A DNA stretch of 64,000 bases. Origin: Mytilinidion resinicola (lineage: Eukaryota; Ascomycota; Dothideomycetes; Mytilinidiales; Mytilinidiaceae). The stretch spans positions 1,994,512 through 2,058,511 of the forward strand of contig NW_022985439.1 of assembly GCF_010093595.1 (NCBI RefSeq), given 5' to 3'. Within the stretch, counting starts at the first letter, position 1; each line of letters begins with the position of its first letter. The position numbers and the translations under genes were made by a program. The notes below the pieces were generated by a model, which did no database searches, was not told the origin of the DNA, and was given only the letters and a program-made list of their open reading frames with translations. Below, in pieces: positions 34,739 through 45,322 of the stretch.

Positions 34739-35371
34739 TTGTACATATACCAGCCGCGCCTCTTAATCTACTTCATTGCTCCTCGAACTGGTACTGCTCT
34801 GCTTAAGAAATGGTATTACTTTGCCAGCGTTAGCGAGTAAGGGCGAAGGCTCATTCTTCGTTGTGCGTATATATACAGTCGACACATTAAGTACATACAT
34901 GCACGGAGAAGCGCAACCGTTTGAAGCTCAAGAGTGGGGTATCGCAATAGCGGAGGCTCGTCCCAGTGTGGGGAGATCCGGATAGCGTAAGTACAACCTC
35001 AGGCCTAGAAGCATAGCTACCCCAGATTTCTCCCCTTCCACGCGTCCCCCAAGACGGCACGTTGTAGCTATCTCCAGCCTTGTTCTCGATGATCTGATAA
35101 GGGCGAGCATTACTTGCCCAAAGCGTGCTGGCGCTGGATGCGATTCCCTGCATCTCACACCTTTATCGCAAACCAATGACGCGCTTATTTGGTGCGCATG
35201 GTGGTGATGTCGACGACGATCCCTGCGGACCGCTGACTAGCCTCAACGGTGTCACGGCAGAAGCGGCCGTGTGTACTCTCTGCGATACCGACCGCACGAT
35301 TGCGGCGGCTGCAACCATGCGCCGATAAGATCGTTCCCAGTGAGGAAGGGTCGTAGGGCGCGGTCAGTGAG
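34739..35371. other. Promoter region of the siderophore transporter
   Basis: About 0.63 kb after VPS5, same strand. Apart from the GATA-type site described separately, and a second GATAAG at 35324-35329, I see no gene. Confidence 0.4.
35092..35100 (+). promoter_or_regulatory. ATCTGATAA, match to the iron-repressor GATA site
   Basis: Exact match to ATCWGATAA, the extended site bound by fungal iron-regulating GATA repressors (SreA, Urbs1, Sfu1 type). It lies 272 bp before the ATG of a siderophore-type transporter, exactly the class of gene those repressors silence when iron is ample. A simple HGATAR core occurs again at 35324. Binding is inferred, not shown. Confidence 0.6.
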
Positions 35372-37659
35372 ATGCAACGACTCTTTAAGAGAGCCTCATC
35401 CGCCAGAGTCGAACGAGGACGACGGGCCGAATACGAGTATACACCTGTGCGTAGCGAAGATATCGAGCTTGAGCAAGTCGACGACATCGATATGGGGGTC
35501 TCGGATGTCCTGAAGAACGCGTTCCAGCGCGCGCCGGCTGTCGACGACCATATCGAGGAAACGGGCGAGCGGCATGAGCTTGAGGATGGCCCGGCGAAGA
35601 GAGAGGGGGTCATTGTGCAGGAGGAGGATACGGCGGGCGGTGTTGTGAGTGCGGAGGCGATGATGACGGTTTGGGGGAAGCATGGGAAGAAGGTTATCTG
35701 GGCTGGGTAGGTTGATCTGGAATCACTCCTTTATGGGAGCTGTGGTTTGCTAACTGGAGTAGGCTTGCCATGATCATGATCATGTAGTAAGTCTGGGCGT
35801 TAAGGTGGGTTGAAGGGCGCTAATACTGGGACAGCGAGCTGGACAATACCACGGTGTACAATTACAGCAACTACGCCGCTTCTAGCTTCAACAAAGTCTC
35901 CGCCATCTCGACCGTCGGCACGGCGTGTACTATTCTGTTCGCCGTAGCGAAGCCGCCGGTCGCCAAGTTCTCCGATGTCGTTGGCCGTGCGGAGGCGTAC
36001 TGCTTCACCGTTTCCTGCTATGTCCTCGGCTACATTCTCAGTGCTTCCAGCAAATCTTTCGGGGTGTATGCTGGCGGTCAAGTTTTCTACACCATTGGTA
36101 AGACTGGCACTAATATCATGAATGAGTACGTCGTTCCTTCTTCAAATGTTGACCAATCAATGCTAACTTCGTTCAAGCATCATCATTTCTGATATTACAT
36201 CGATGAGATGGAGAACATTTGCGCTCAGCTTCCTCTTCTTTCCGTTCTTGATCATCCCTTGGGTGTCTGCTTTTATCACGGAGGCTGTCATTGGGGTATA
36301 GAACCGACCTTTCTTACCTATATTACTAAATCGTCCGGACTTTTCTAACGCCCTCGCAGGGAATAGGATGGAGATGGGGAATCGGCATGTTCGCCATACT
36401 AATGCCCTTCTGTGCCTCTTTCATCGTCATCCCTCTCCTCTACTTCCAGCGCAAGGCGAAGAAAAGCCACATCATCCTCACTCGCAAGATGTCTGTGGCC
36501 AGCTTCTGCTCCCTAATCGATCTCGGGGGCTCCTTTCTTCTCTGCGCAGGCCTGGCCATGTTTCTTCTACCATTTACTCTAGCAGCTACCACGACAAATC
36601 GCTGGTCCACCCCTTACATCGACGTCTTGATCGCCTTAGGAGTCGTTACCCTTATCGCTCTGGTCCCGTACGAGAAATACGTCGCAAAACACCCGATCCT
36701 GCCCCCCCACTACTTCAAGAATAGCACCATCATTCTGTGTGGCCTGATTGGGGCGTTCGATACCATGGCCTTCGGAGCCACGCACACGTATCTCTACGCT
36801 TGGTCTACTATCGTGCACAACTTCGGGCCACGTGATGCAACATTTTTGCAGTACACGAACGGCGTATGGCAGTTCTTCGTCGCCATGATAATTGGCCTCG
36901 TCATCGGTAAGCTTCGCCGATACAAATGGTTCGTCGTCGCGGGCGCCTGCGTCCGCTTCATCGGGTACGGCCTCATGGTTCGCTGGCGCGGAGCCTCCAA
37001 TTCCATCGCTGAGCTTTTCGTTGTACAGTCCATCCAAGGCATCGGAGACGGCTTGATCGTGATCGTTATCATCGTCGGAGCGCAGATTGTCGTGCCACAT
37101 GCTGAGATGGCGCAGGTAACGGCAGTGATGCTGCTGTTTCAGTTCGTGGGCAGCTCCATTGGGACGGCGATCGCGGGCGGGATTTACACTGGGACGTTTA
37201 AGGACCGGCTGAGAGCGAGGCTGGGAGGGGATGCAAGTCAGTCGGTCATTGATGCTGTGTTTAACTCGATTACGAATGGGATTCCGCCGGAGGGAAGTGC
37301 TGAGAGGGTTGCTGTTGGGCTAGCTGTGAGTGCCTTCCTTTCATATACATTACCTTCCGGCTCCTCAAAGTATTGTCTTCCCCCTTAATTCGAGAATATG
37401 AGACGCGAAGGAGATCAGCTACTAACGCAGTCAACCAGTACTCCGACGTCCTACGATACATCAGTTACGTGGCACTCGGCGTCTCAGTCCTGATTCTGGG
37501 CATGGCAATCTTCCTGCCAGATCTATACCTTCGGCAAGTCTTCCACAATGTTAAAACAATTTTCTGTATTAGCTAACAGCGCATTCTAGCGAGGGCCACA
37601 ATCTCGTCGCTGCCGCAGACGCCGACGACGAGCGCCTCGAGCACAGTACCACCGACTAG
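35372..37659 (+). CDS. Siderophore iron transporter (MFS, Arn/Mir type)
   Basis: Seven exons (35372-35706, 35763-35786, 35835-36125, 36178-36295, 36360-37325, 37439-37533, 37590-37659) give 632 residues. A hydrophilic N-terminus of about 100 residues is followed by WAGLAMIM, YELDNTTVYNYSNYAASSF and a DVVGRAEAY loop, all typical of ferric-siderophore/H+ symporters with 14 membrane segments. DITSMRWR between helices and GWRWGIGMFA fit the same family. Exon 2 is only 24 nt. The last intron (37534-37589) fits best as GC..AG (GCAAGT donor); a GT choice 4 nt later would give an Arg-rich tail unlike the family. The upstream ATCTGATAA site suggests iron-repressed expression. Which siderophore it takes up cannot be told. 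Confidence 0.88.
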
Positions 37660-37982
37660 AGTGCGCACCCCGCTCCAACAACTACGAACAAAAAGTGAAA
37701 GAATTTTCCAATTTTGTGCGCCTGTACTCCACATATAGTAGAATAAAGGCCACATATATTACCCAATTATATTCCCTCTCCGATGATTATTTCTCTTGTT
37801 TCCTGTATGTGTCCGTTCGCACACTTCCACCTCGAAGGTAAACGAGAGCGTTAGATATGCTACGACCTCTTCTTAACGTGCTAAAACAGACTCCAAACAG
37901 CGAAACTCAATCCACTCACCAAAAAAGCCTTCATGGAGACTTTTTCCTCATGCAGACCAGGCGACAAGAGGCCGCCCGCGTC
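37660..37982. other. Convergent intergenic stretch
   Basis: About 320 bp, AT-richer, between convergent genes. No feature noted. Confidence 0.3.
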
Positions 37983-39542
37983 TTAGTGGCCACCAGCCCC
38001 AGCCAAATCTCCAAAATGACTGAACCCGGACACCGCCTTCAACGCCGCCTCCTTCGGCGTAGCTCTGAACGCCTGGGGCGTGGGATCGGCGCGGGCGACG
38101 AGCTTGCCGTCCCCCTCCTTCTTACCGTCTTCTCCCTTTGGTGCTGCGTAAAGGGGCACATCATTTTCCGGAGAGCAACAGTTGGTCTCGCCGGGCGAAC
38201 AGAGCTTACCCTGACAGCTGTCTTCGGGCCACCAATGAATTTCGGGGGCTGTGGAGGTCGACGCGGCTATTTTGAGGTCGGCGTGGGCGATGAGCTTACT
38301 ATGCCCCTCCTGCGTACTGTCTACGCCCTTTGGCGCTGCGGAAGGAAGCTTATCATTTGGCGGACTTCTCCGGTTGACCGTATCTTGTAACAGCCAGCAA
38401 ATGTTGCCGCCGCACCCCGCACAGGGGATGCACATGAGTCTGGGCGGGCGATCAGTCTCGAAGGGTCCAGCTGCGTCGGGCAACACGGCTATCCGGCGGG
38501 CGATTGACACGCTGTTCACCGTGGGCGTTGGCACGTCCTCTGCCTCCTTCTTCTCTTCCTTCTTCTTCTCGATGGTGCTTGGGACAAGTTGCCTGCGCGC
38601 GATGCCGCGATATTCGTCTTCTGGCGAAACTAGTTCCTTGGGCAGCGGGTGCGGGTGGTCGGGGTAGTGGCTGTTGACGACGCCGGGCCGGTTGCACGCT
38701 TTCCACATGTAGGCGCGGACGGCCTCCTCCGACCAGCCCTCCTTTTCCTTGATCGGCTGCTCCGCGTGCTTGGTCTCTGGCGCCGCGGTCGCGGTGCTGC
38801 GGGCGGCGAGGGTGGTGCGAGGGAGCTGCTGCTCCTCCGTGGTGACGTCGAGCTCATGCGGGACAATCGGGTCGATGGTGTTGAGCTTATGCGGCACGAT
38901 GGGCGCTGGAGTGCTGGGGTTGAGGTTGCGTGGGACGGTGCCATTGAGCGCGTCAAGGCGCGCAACTATGCTGCCAGTGCCGCTGCCCTTGTAGCCGGCA
39001 CAGATTGGAATCGTGGAGGACGCTGACCCGTGGCAGTGCGTGGAGACCCACGAAGAGTTGATGACAGGGGCGGGATTGAATTCGACCTCGCGCGCCACGA
39101 CCGCAGCGGCGGCGTCCTCGTGGCCAGGACAGCCGGTGTTGATGGCGCCTTCGTGGTCGCAGGACGCGGCGACGATGGGGGGCGGCGTCTGGTCTGGGAC
39201 GTAGTTGCGAGGGGGCTGCACAATTTTGGTATATATCTCAGGAGAGGGAGCATTGGAGCCGTTGTTGACGATCGACTTCTCCAGAGGCCCGTGTCTGCGT
39301 GGCAAAACAGGCTGAGTCATTGCGGTAGGCGTGGGGTGCTCGAGATGTTCGCCAACGATTTGCGGCGGGAGGAGTTTGTCTGACAAGGGGATGGCAACCT
39401 TTGGAACGGCCGTGGCGCCCGTGTGGTTGCGCGTGAGTGGGTGGATAGGGTGATCCAGCGAAGAAATGTTGGGATAGCTGATGGGAGCCGCCAGGACGAG
39501 CATGGGGAGGCAGAGGGCTGCCGAGACAATAGAGTAAAGCAT
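37983..39542 (-). CDS. Secreted protein of unknown function with short internal repeats
   Basis: A 519-residue, single-exon protein. The ATG at 39542 starts a clear signal peptide (MLYSIVSAALCLPMLVLAA, likely cut near Ala18); an upstream in-frame codon would hide it, so I prefer this start. The mature part is Pro/Ser/Thr-rich with scattered NxS/T sites. A hydrophobic-Ala-Arg motif recurs through it: VARE, VARL, IARR (twice), VARA. Near the C-terminus a unit of about 80 residues is repeated, with AAPKG, a charged EGxSK/GDGK stretch and L(I/V)A(H/R)AD in both. Cys pairs (CIPCAGCGG, CQGKLC, CC) lie between. No family is recognised. Extracellular or wall-associated by signal peptide; possible Kex2-like processing is speculative. 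Confidence 0.6.
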   Translation of the reverse strand: MLYSIVSAALCLPMLVLAAPISYPNISSLDHPIHPLTRNHTGATAVPKVAIPLSDKLLPPQIVGEHLEHPTPTAMTQPVLPRRHGPLEKSIVNNGSNAPSPEIYTKIVQPPRNYVPDQTPPPIVAASCDHEGAINTGCPGHEDAAAAVVAREVEFNPAPVINSSWVSTHCHGSASSTIPICAGYKGSGTGSIVARLDALNGTVPRNLNPSTPAPIVPHKLNTIDPIVPHELDVTTEEQQLPRTTLAARSTATAAPETKHAEQPIKEKEGWSEEAVRAYMWKACNRPGVVNSHYPDHPHPLPKELVSPEDEYRGIARRQLVPSTIEKKKEEKKEAEDVPTPTVNSVSIARRIAVLPDAAGPFETDRPPRLMCIPCAGCGGNICWLLQDTVNRRSPPNDKLPSAAPKGVDSTQEGHSKLIAHADLKIAASTSTAPEIHWWPEDSCQGKLCSPGETNCCSPENDVPLYAAPKGEDGKKEGDGKLVARADPTPQAFRATPKEAALKAVSGFSHFGDLAGAGGH

Positions 39543-39912
39543 GGTGGCAGTGTGTCCGAGTGCGAAAATTGAGAAGGAACCTTGGAAGCCTTTCAGTGCG
39601 CTGAGGGCGGACACGGTATATAAAGAGCAGCGACGGTAGCTAGAGCATAGGACACATGTATGAGTTGAGATGCATCGAGGCTAAAGTCGTACCGTGGTAC
39701 GTTGAGTTGTTTTTAGTTGATGAGATAAAGAAACTGGAGAACCGCAGCCAGATCCAATGAACCAAGGCACCGTGCGTATCGAGACCATGGCTACGCCAAC
39801 TTAAATCCCCGGAATGTATAAAAATACTCCCAATACCAGAATACAGGAATTTTGTTTCGTCGCATCGTACATCGCTGAAGCATCGTGAAATAGAAGTGCG
39901 CTCGATTCCATA
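39543..39912. other. Intergenic stretch with the promoter of the secreted protein
   Basis: About 370 bp between two minus-strand genes. A TATATA element at 39617-39622 is about 75 bp before the ATG at 39542. Confidence 0.4.
39617..39624 (-). promoter_or_regulatory. TATA-like element of the secreted-protein gene
   Basis: TATATA, read on the minus strand as TTTATATA, lies about 75 bp before the chosen start codon at 39542. Its spacing supports that start over the longer frame. Inference only. Confidence 0.4.
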
Positions 39913-41766
39913 TCATGACCGTTGTGATCGCCACCCACCCCGAACTGCATCTCGAAGTCCCACCGCTGTTCCTACGATGAGTAGTAATGCATTGAACCCG
40001 GCCATCATGAAGAATGGGCTGCCAGGACCTGCACTATCGAAGAGGGCCCCACCGGCTTTCGTCAGAAGCAGGATCCCTGCACCACCAGCTAGACTATACG
40101 TCCCAGCTATTGATCCTTTGAGATATGCATGTGACTTTGAGTCCGAAGGCGAAGCTGGTAAGCTGAGGTGGCTGGGCGTATGACCTGGCAGAAGCGGCTC
40201 CTCTTCGTGCGAATCCGCTATTGATGGACTGGGTAGAGGAGTCGAGCCAGCAGAGAGTGACCGTTGCTGAGTTGTGGATTCAGGATACGTGGCGCCATTG
40301 GAACCAAGGCTGGCAAAGTCATTTACGTGATTGTTACCAGCATCGTTTCCGTCGTTCTGAATGCCGCGTCCGAGGAGCGCGAGCGAGCAGACGATGCTTC
40401 CGATTTGGCTGATGCCAAGAAGTGCGACAATGAAGAATACAGCACCGGAACCGCCTTGCGTTTTCGGGTCTGGGCTTCGCAGCGTGCCGAACCATACGTA
40501 GCCTATGATCCCTGCGGCTGCTGCGCCCGTTAATGGAATGTTGAATCGCGTGTATCTCCCGGCTAAGTATCCGAATAAGGGCGCACAAATTAAGGCAACC
40601 AGTTGGCTTGTGCCGGTTAGTATCGCCGCGAGGATGTAGGCTCGGGGACATGCGTGTTTGATATCAGCCGGGTCCGCAGGGTCCGCGGGAGAGCAGAGGC
40701 CAGAGCGAAGGAAATACGCGTTTGTGAAGAGTGGTATGAAGAGCGATATCGCGACCGATGAGGCCCGAGCAACGAAGCCGCCCAGGTAACCCAGACCTAT
40801 GTTCGTGCTCTTGAAGCCGAGTATTACGCTTTTCCAGAGCAAGCGGGGGTATGATAGGTGTGAGCGGTCTACGCTCGCCGTCTCGGCTCGTTTGTGATAT
40901 TTGAGACTCAGGAGCCTCCGGAAGCCTTTCTCTTCCTCTCCCGGAAGGTTTCGCAGACCGAATATACACAGAACGGATATTACAATGGCGACTGCACCGA
41001 CCACATAGAAAGCATCGGCGACTGCTGCGGAGGGTGAGGCGCCGGATTTCTGGAACCGCGTAGGGAGAGGCAGGAAGAAGCCCAGAGCAAGTAGTGCGCC
41101 CAGGCCTGTAAACATGCCGACAAGACCTGCGAGTTGTGAGGTTGATGCCGCCGTAGACTTCTTCACAGGAGTAGCTGCATTGGGAGAGCGTGAGCGGAAG
41201 CGGTCAGGTGTTATGGTAAGCTCGGAGGATATAGAGGCGGCCATTGTATGTGACGTGCCATTGCGACCTCTGGCTGGAGACCGGGGATCAGAGGAAGACG
41301 TATCGAGTGTCATAGTAGGGAGGATGGCTGTTACCATCGTCGCACTGCATGTTGTTAGCACAAGTTCAACCTCATGCTCTTGATATGGGACGAAAGGTGT
41401 TGCTTACGTCGCCGCGCCCCCAATGCTAAAGAACATCCTCGCAAGCAGCAATTGCGGATACACGTTCCCTGCTTGCACAAACACCCACAGGCTCACACCC
41501 ACAATCGTATAGCCCGTTACCGCCACCGTCCGGACTCCTACGCGATCGCTCAGCACTCCCCACATGGGGCATGCGACCAGCGCGACCAGTTCATCCGCAA
41601 AACCAAGAGTGCCGACCGCATCGCCGACTTTGTCCTGCTGTCCAATTCGCTGCGTGATGACGAAGGAGACAGAGCTATTGAGAAAGACCAGGAACGATAT
41701 GCTGAAGAGCGCGATGCAAAAGAGGTAGGTCGCAATCTGGGTGCGCGAGGCTGTGAAGCCCAACAT
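39913..41766 (-). CDS. Major facilitator superfamily transporter
   Basis: Two exons on the minus strand (41766-41408 and 41344-39913) give 596 residues. The 63-nt intron has a GTAAGC donor, a GCTAAC branch and a GCAG acceptor, and the frame fits (SIGGAAT joined to ATMVT). About twelve hydrophobic segments are visible. After the first two comes the loop GVLSDRVGVRTVAVTG, a variant of the MFS DRxGRR motif. A long central hydrophilic loop (about residues 140-190) and another near the C-terminus (Ser/Pro-rich, about 480-540) separate the halves. The LGFADELVAL segment recurs in a fungal family of unknown substrate. A plasma-membrane or vacuolar exporter is possible; the substrate is not inferable. 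Confidence 0.8.
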
Positions 41767-43213
41767 GATGACTTGGTAGCCAGGCGGAGGGTCTGCTCAT
41801 TGGGGAATTGTTACTTCACATTGGATTTGGCGGTAGCTTGTTTGTAGAGCAGTCATGGTGTTGAGTCGGGAGCTCACTGCTGGTGCCAAGGCTGTGGCCG
41901 TGCGCCGGCCAGCCACTAGTTTGCTTCATGTTTCAACGTCATGACGTCCTTCATGATGCTGCATGTCTCTTTCTAACTGCAATTGATTCATGTATAGCTT
42001 ATTTACCGCTTTACCACCTTACCACTACCTCAGAGCCAGACGAACAGACATGCTGGGGTGGGAAGGGCACCACGGTAGAGAAGCCAGGCTAGCAGTTCGT
42101 TCCGGCCGCAAAGTGGAGCAGAATCATGGTGCCAGCTAGCACCAGACTTGATTCGCATAATAGGTACTCATATAGTGCTGGCAACTCTTCATGTAGACTC
42201 CCAGATAATCAAATAGTGAATAAAATGGTGGCGAGGACATGTCCTCAACACACCTATCCAGGTAGCCTCGAGCTCCTTAGCAAATGGCAAGTAGGGTTCT
42301 AGTATATGGCTGATTCTTGACGCTCTGAAATGACTTTGGAAAAGTGACCACATACTGTTGCAGTTGTGATCACTTTTACAAGTTCCATGAGGAAAGAAAG
42401 CCTTCGTGTTCTGCGCTCGCGTGATCAAATTTTCAGAAAAAAGAAAGATATACCACGTTGTGACTTTGGCTAACAACCGATACATTCGCTTGCGTTATCA
42501 TATTTCATGCACTTTTGTTCATTATACTGGGACACTGTTTAGCACAATCAACGGCCTAGAAAAGAGGCCTTCGTGCCTAAGTACTACTTTTCTGCCTCTT
42601 TTCTGATTTAGCATCAAGGTCTATATGCTCGAGCCTTGTGAAAAGACTTTGACTATGACTACGCAAAGCCATAGTAGCTATCAGAAAGTCTCTTTCCAGG
42701 AGGCGAAACGGTCTCTGCGGCTGCTATTACTCGCATGTTGGACTCAAACAACAACAAGTTCTACCCACAGCGGCCTGCCACTTGAAACATTGTTGGAAGG
42801 CGTTTACCTTACGACGCGGTAGTACTGTGTATTGGGCGCTACTTCCAGTAAACCTTGCGGGCCCATGTTGGTGTGGTTCCCTCGAATACCGTTCCGTGTT
42901 CACCGTAGGTGTGCTCTGATGCGCTGATGCTAGGCCATGTGACGTGACCCATAGAAACCAGATCGCACAGCGCCCGCGCACACTATAAGGCCAGGCCCAT
43001 CGTCTCGTACTCCAACCTTCTTCCCTCAGCAGCAGCAAACACTCTGAATGTCATTGAGATCACTTACAACTTTCAGACTACAACACCACCTTTACTACAC
43101 TCTTACCTACCTCCTCACAGGTCACCCTTCTCCCGTCGTCCTACTACTAGCCAGCCGGTGAATGAACCAACACCCAACCACTAGTTATCATACTCAACTC
43201 CAGTCCACCCATC
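41767..43213. other. Gene-poor stretch
   Basis: About 1.4 kb without a convincing gene. The end of it (from about 42980) carries a TATA-like box and a pyrimidine-rich leader like those before real fungal genes; see the small frame at 43214. Confidence 0.4.
42984..42989 (+). promoter_or_regulatory. TATA-like box (TATAAG)
   Basis: TATAAG followed by a long C/T/A-rich, G-poor leader up to the ATG at 43214. The composition is that of a fungal 5' UTR. No gene downstream is certain. Confidence 0.3.
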
Positions 43214-43294
43214 ATGCCGGAGGAGTACACTTGGGACGTCGCTCGCCAGGAGCACCACCAAAAGGAGCTGGACTATTGGGGGTGGCCCAGATAG
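43214..43294 (+). other. Possible 26-codon frame or first exon
   Basis: ATG in a good context (CCCATCATGCC) after a promoter-like leader opens a frame starting MPEEYTWDVARQEHHQ and ending at a TAG at 43292-43294. A donor-like GTGGGT overlaps the stop, so this could be the first exon of a longer gene cut by the repeat that follows. Not recognised; weak. Confidence 0.25.
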
Positions 43295-43665
43295 TGGGTT
43301 TGCGGCAAATTAAAAGGTAGTCTACTTCACCCTCTGCCGACCGTTACATTATCTTTTAAGTAACGAACCAGTGAGACGTATATTTCACTACCTTAGCTCT
43401 CCAATCTTGCTCGCTCGATACTGCTGTGAGGGGTAGCCCAGCCAGCAGGTGACCAGTCAGTTAAAAGGCAGCCTGGTTCCCACTGCACCGACCTTTACAT
43501 CGTGTTTGGAGTCTGCAAGAGCTGTAGGGGTACCCCAAGCGGCGGCAGAAGCGCAGCCAAACTTACGCCCCAGGACTGCAAAATCAACGATGAGATTCAG
43601 GGTCTGTGCCCTTCCCATGACAAAGCAGACCACATCCTAACGGGACTCAGATACTCCCAGCAATC
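43295..43665. other. Non-coding stretch holding repeat copy B
   Basis: Contains the second dispersed repeat copy and a diverged internal duplication: AAAGGTAGTCT..CCGACCGTTACAT near 43313 against AAAGGCAGCCT..CCGACCTTTACAT near 43461. Confidence 0.4.
43401..43536 (+). repeat. Dispersed repeat, copy B
   Basis: Partner of 18839-18984. The first 39 bases differ at seven places, all transitions; both copies reach a shared GGGGTACCCC (here 43527-43536). No coding frame. The parent element is unknown. Confidence 0.55.
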
Positions 43666-44064
43666 ATGCTGCTCACATTCAGCACCGTCAAAGACCAGAC
43701 GAACAATGCGACTTGTCCAGCCCCAAGCAGCTACTCAATCGGCATCGTGCAAACCTGCTCCGCATACTTCTGCAGAGGAGAGCTCCAGAAGTTCTTAAAC
43801 GTGACGATCGGGAGATGTGTCGACGCGCAAAACTTCACCACTGCGCGCGGTTATCGGCGAGGGGATGCTCTAGCAGGGCATGAGTGTACTTTCAACTACT
43901 ACAGCTCAGCAGGGTGCTACGGGCCCTTCACGTCGACGAGAAGCGCTGCGGATGGGAGCAAAAACTGGGCTGAGAGTATTCGCCATTTCATGTCTCTAGT
44001 GGGCGAAGAGGGAGCCTACGGTTTGAGCTTCATGTATGTTTGCTACCCACGTAGTAGCAAGTGA
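43666..44064 (+). CDS. Possible small cysteine-rich protein
   Basis: A 132-codon open frame with seven Cys and several NxT/NxS sites (NATC, NVT, NFT), ending FMYVCYPRSSK. The Cys content, size and predicted glycosylation sites resemble small secreted fungal proteins, but it has only a weak hydrophobic start (MLLTF), so a signal peptide would have to come from an upstream exon I cannot place. It follows the repeat at 43401. It may be a relic or chance frame. Confidence 0.3.
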   Translation: MLLTFSTVKDQTNNATCPAPSSYSIGIVQTCSAYFCRGELQKFLNVTIGRCVDAQNFTTARGYRRGDALAGHECTFNYYSSAGCYGPFTSTRSAADGSKNWAESIRHFMSLVGEEGAYGLSFMYVCYPRSSK

Positions 44065-44530
44065 AGATGGAAGCAAAGCGTGGGATGGTGAAGGTGGATG
44101 GTGAAGGTGAATGAAAGCACGTGATATTCCTTGGCGTTTACTACTAGTTTGTAAATTGGCGTTTGGTGACATTTGCTCCCCGACACCGTACATCATCTCG
44201 TGTGGTCGACCCTTGGTGAATGGAACTGGCGCCACCGCATTGAGATTTTGCAGTTCGCAACTCCAAGACTGTGTCGCCATCGCCGCCGCCGCATCGTGGA
44301 GGTTCAGATTTCGGACTAAATTGACTGGGCTAACGGTTTGAGATGATAGGAGCGTCCAACTGTTTGAGGCAAATCAACTTACACGGAAAGCGCATGATTT
44401 TAGGAGAAGGTCGGGCTCTTAACGTAGGTCCCCTAGGGTATCTCGAGAGAATTTTTCTAACGACCGATAGATCGTGCAATATCAGGGCATCATCCATTAC
44501 AATCGAAGCCGATAGAGTTCAGGAGTAGCT
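44065..44530. other. Non-coding stretch
   Basis: About 465 bp with no supported feature. Confidence 0.3.
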
Positions 44531-45322
44531 ATGAGCCTGACTAAATGGAAGAAGCCCTTCGAGGGAACATGGGTTGAGCCAGAGCGACCAATAGTAGAGC
44601 CAATGACCCCCGAACGACCAAGCGTGGAGCCACTGACCCCTCCGAGGACGATTTCGAAGAAGAAACCCAGAGCAGATTCTCTCACGCCTGGTGGAGGGAA
44701 CAGAAATGATGATAGTGAGGGTGCGCGCGGTCGGGAGAACGTGAGGACCAAGAACAACAGAGCTCGACATCTCCAGGCAATAGCCCAACAAGCACTAGAA
44801 CCTCACGACGACGTCCTTGCTGCAGCGGCACTCCATTTCGCTGAAATGCAGGCGGCGCAAGACCGTACGCAAATCGCCGTGGTGGAGTTTGATAACTTGG
44901 AGCGCCTCAGGGGTGAAGTCATCTGCTGCTGCGAGTTTCTGGAGGAACCACAACGCATCAAACTTCATCTGACCAACGGGACCCGGCTCGTGATCAGTGC
45001 AAAGTCGAAGAGAGCGGATATCGGAGTCCCTTGGCAAGCGATATACGACACAGAGCCTGCATTGAAGGTGTTCCCCACGCTAGCAGATGCGTTGAAGGGA
45101 ATTGGTGGCCATGCTCAGGAACACCACGACACTTCGTTCAATGGTGGGAAACGCATCCTGGGATTCAAGACAACCATGCAGGCCTCAGGAGCTATTCAAG
45201 TCAGAACGCTGAGTATCCGGCTAGAGAGTATGTTCAGGTTGAGTCCGGTTCGATCCGAGGCGGAAGACGAAGACTTGTATGATGTGGTGCTGAGGGAGGA
45301 CGTGGAGGATGAGGACTCTTGA
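44531..45322 (+). CDS. Hypothetical protein
   Basis: A 263-residue single-exon frame. The N-terminus has two short proline-rich repeats (EPERPIVEPMTPE and PERPSVEPLTP). A basic stretch, a helical segment with Ala-rich residues (about 75-110), a mixed alpha/beta part and a very acidic C-terminus follow. No family is recognised. Composition is protein-like throughout, and the frame begins after a stop-rich region, which supports a real gene. It lies in a sparse accessory-looking segment upstream of ERG9. Confidence 0.5.
   Translation: MSLTKWKKPFEGTWVEPERPIVEPMTPERPSVEPLTPPRTISKKKPRADSLTPGGGNRNDDSEGARGRENVRTKNNRARHLQAIAQQALEPHDDVLAAAALHFAEMQAAQDRTQIAVVEFDNLERLRGEVICCCEFLEEPQRIKLHLTNGTRLVISAKSKRADIGVPWQAIYDTEPALKVFPTLADALKGIGGHAQEHHDTSFNGGKRILGFKTTMQASGAIQVRTLSIRLESMFRLSPVRSEAEDEDLYDVVLREDVEDEDS

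Noticed and set aside
37538..37589. GT donor for the last intron of the siderophore transporter
   Set aside because: It produces a long Arg-rich tail without family resemblance, while the GCAAGT donor gives a short ordinary end.
35372..41766. A siderophore biosynthesis or secondary-metabolite cluster around the two transporters
   Set aside because: No NRPS, PKS, monooxygenase or acyltransferase gene is present; the neighbours are VPS5 and an unknown secreted protein.
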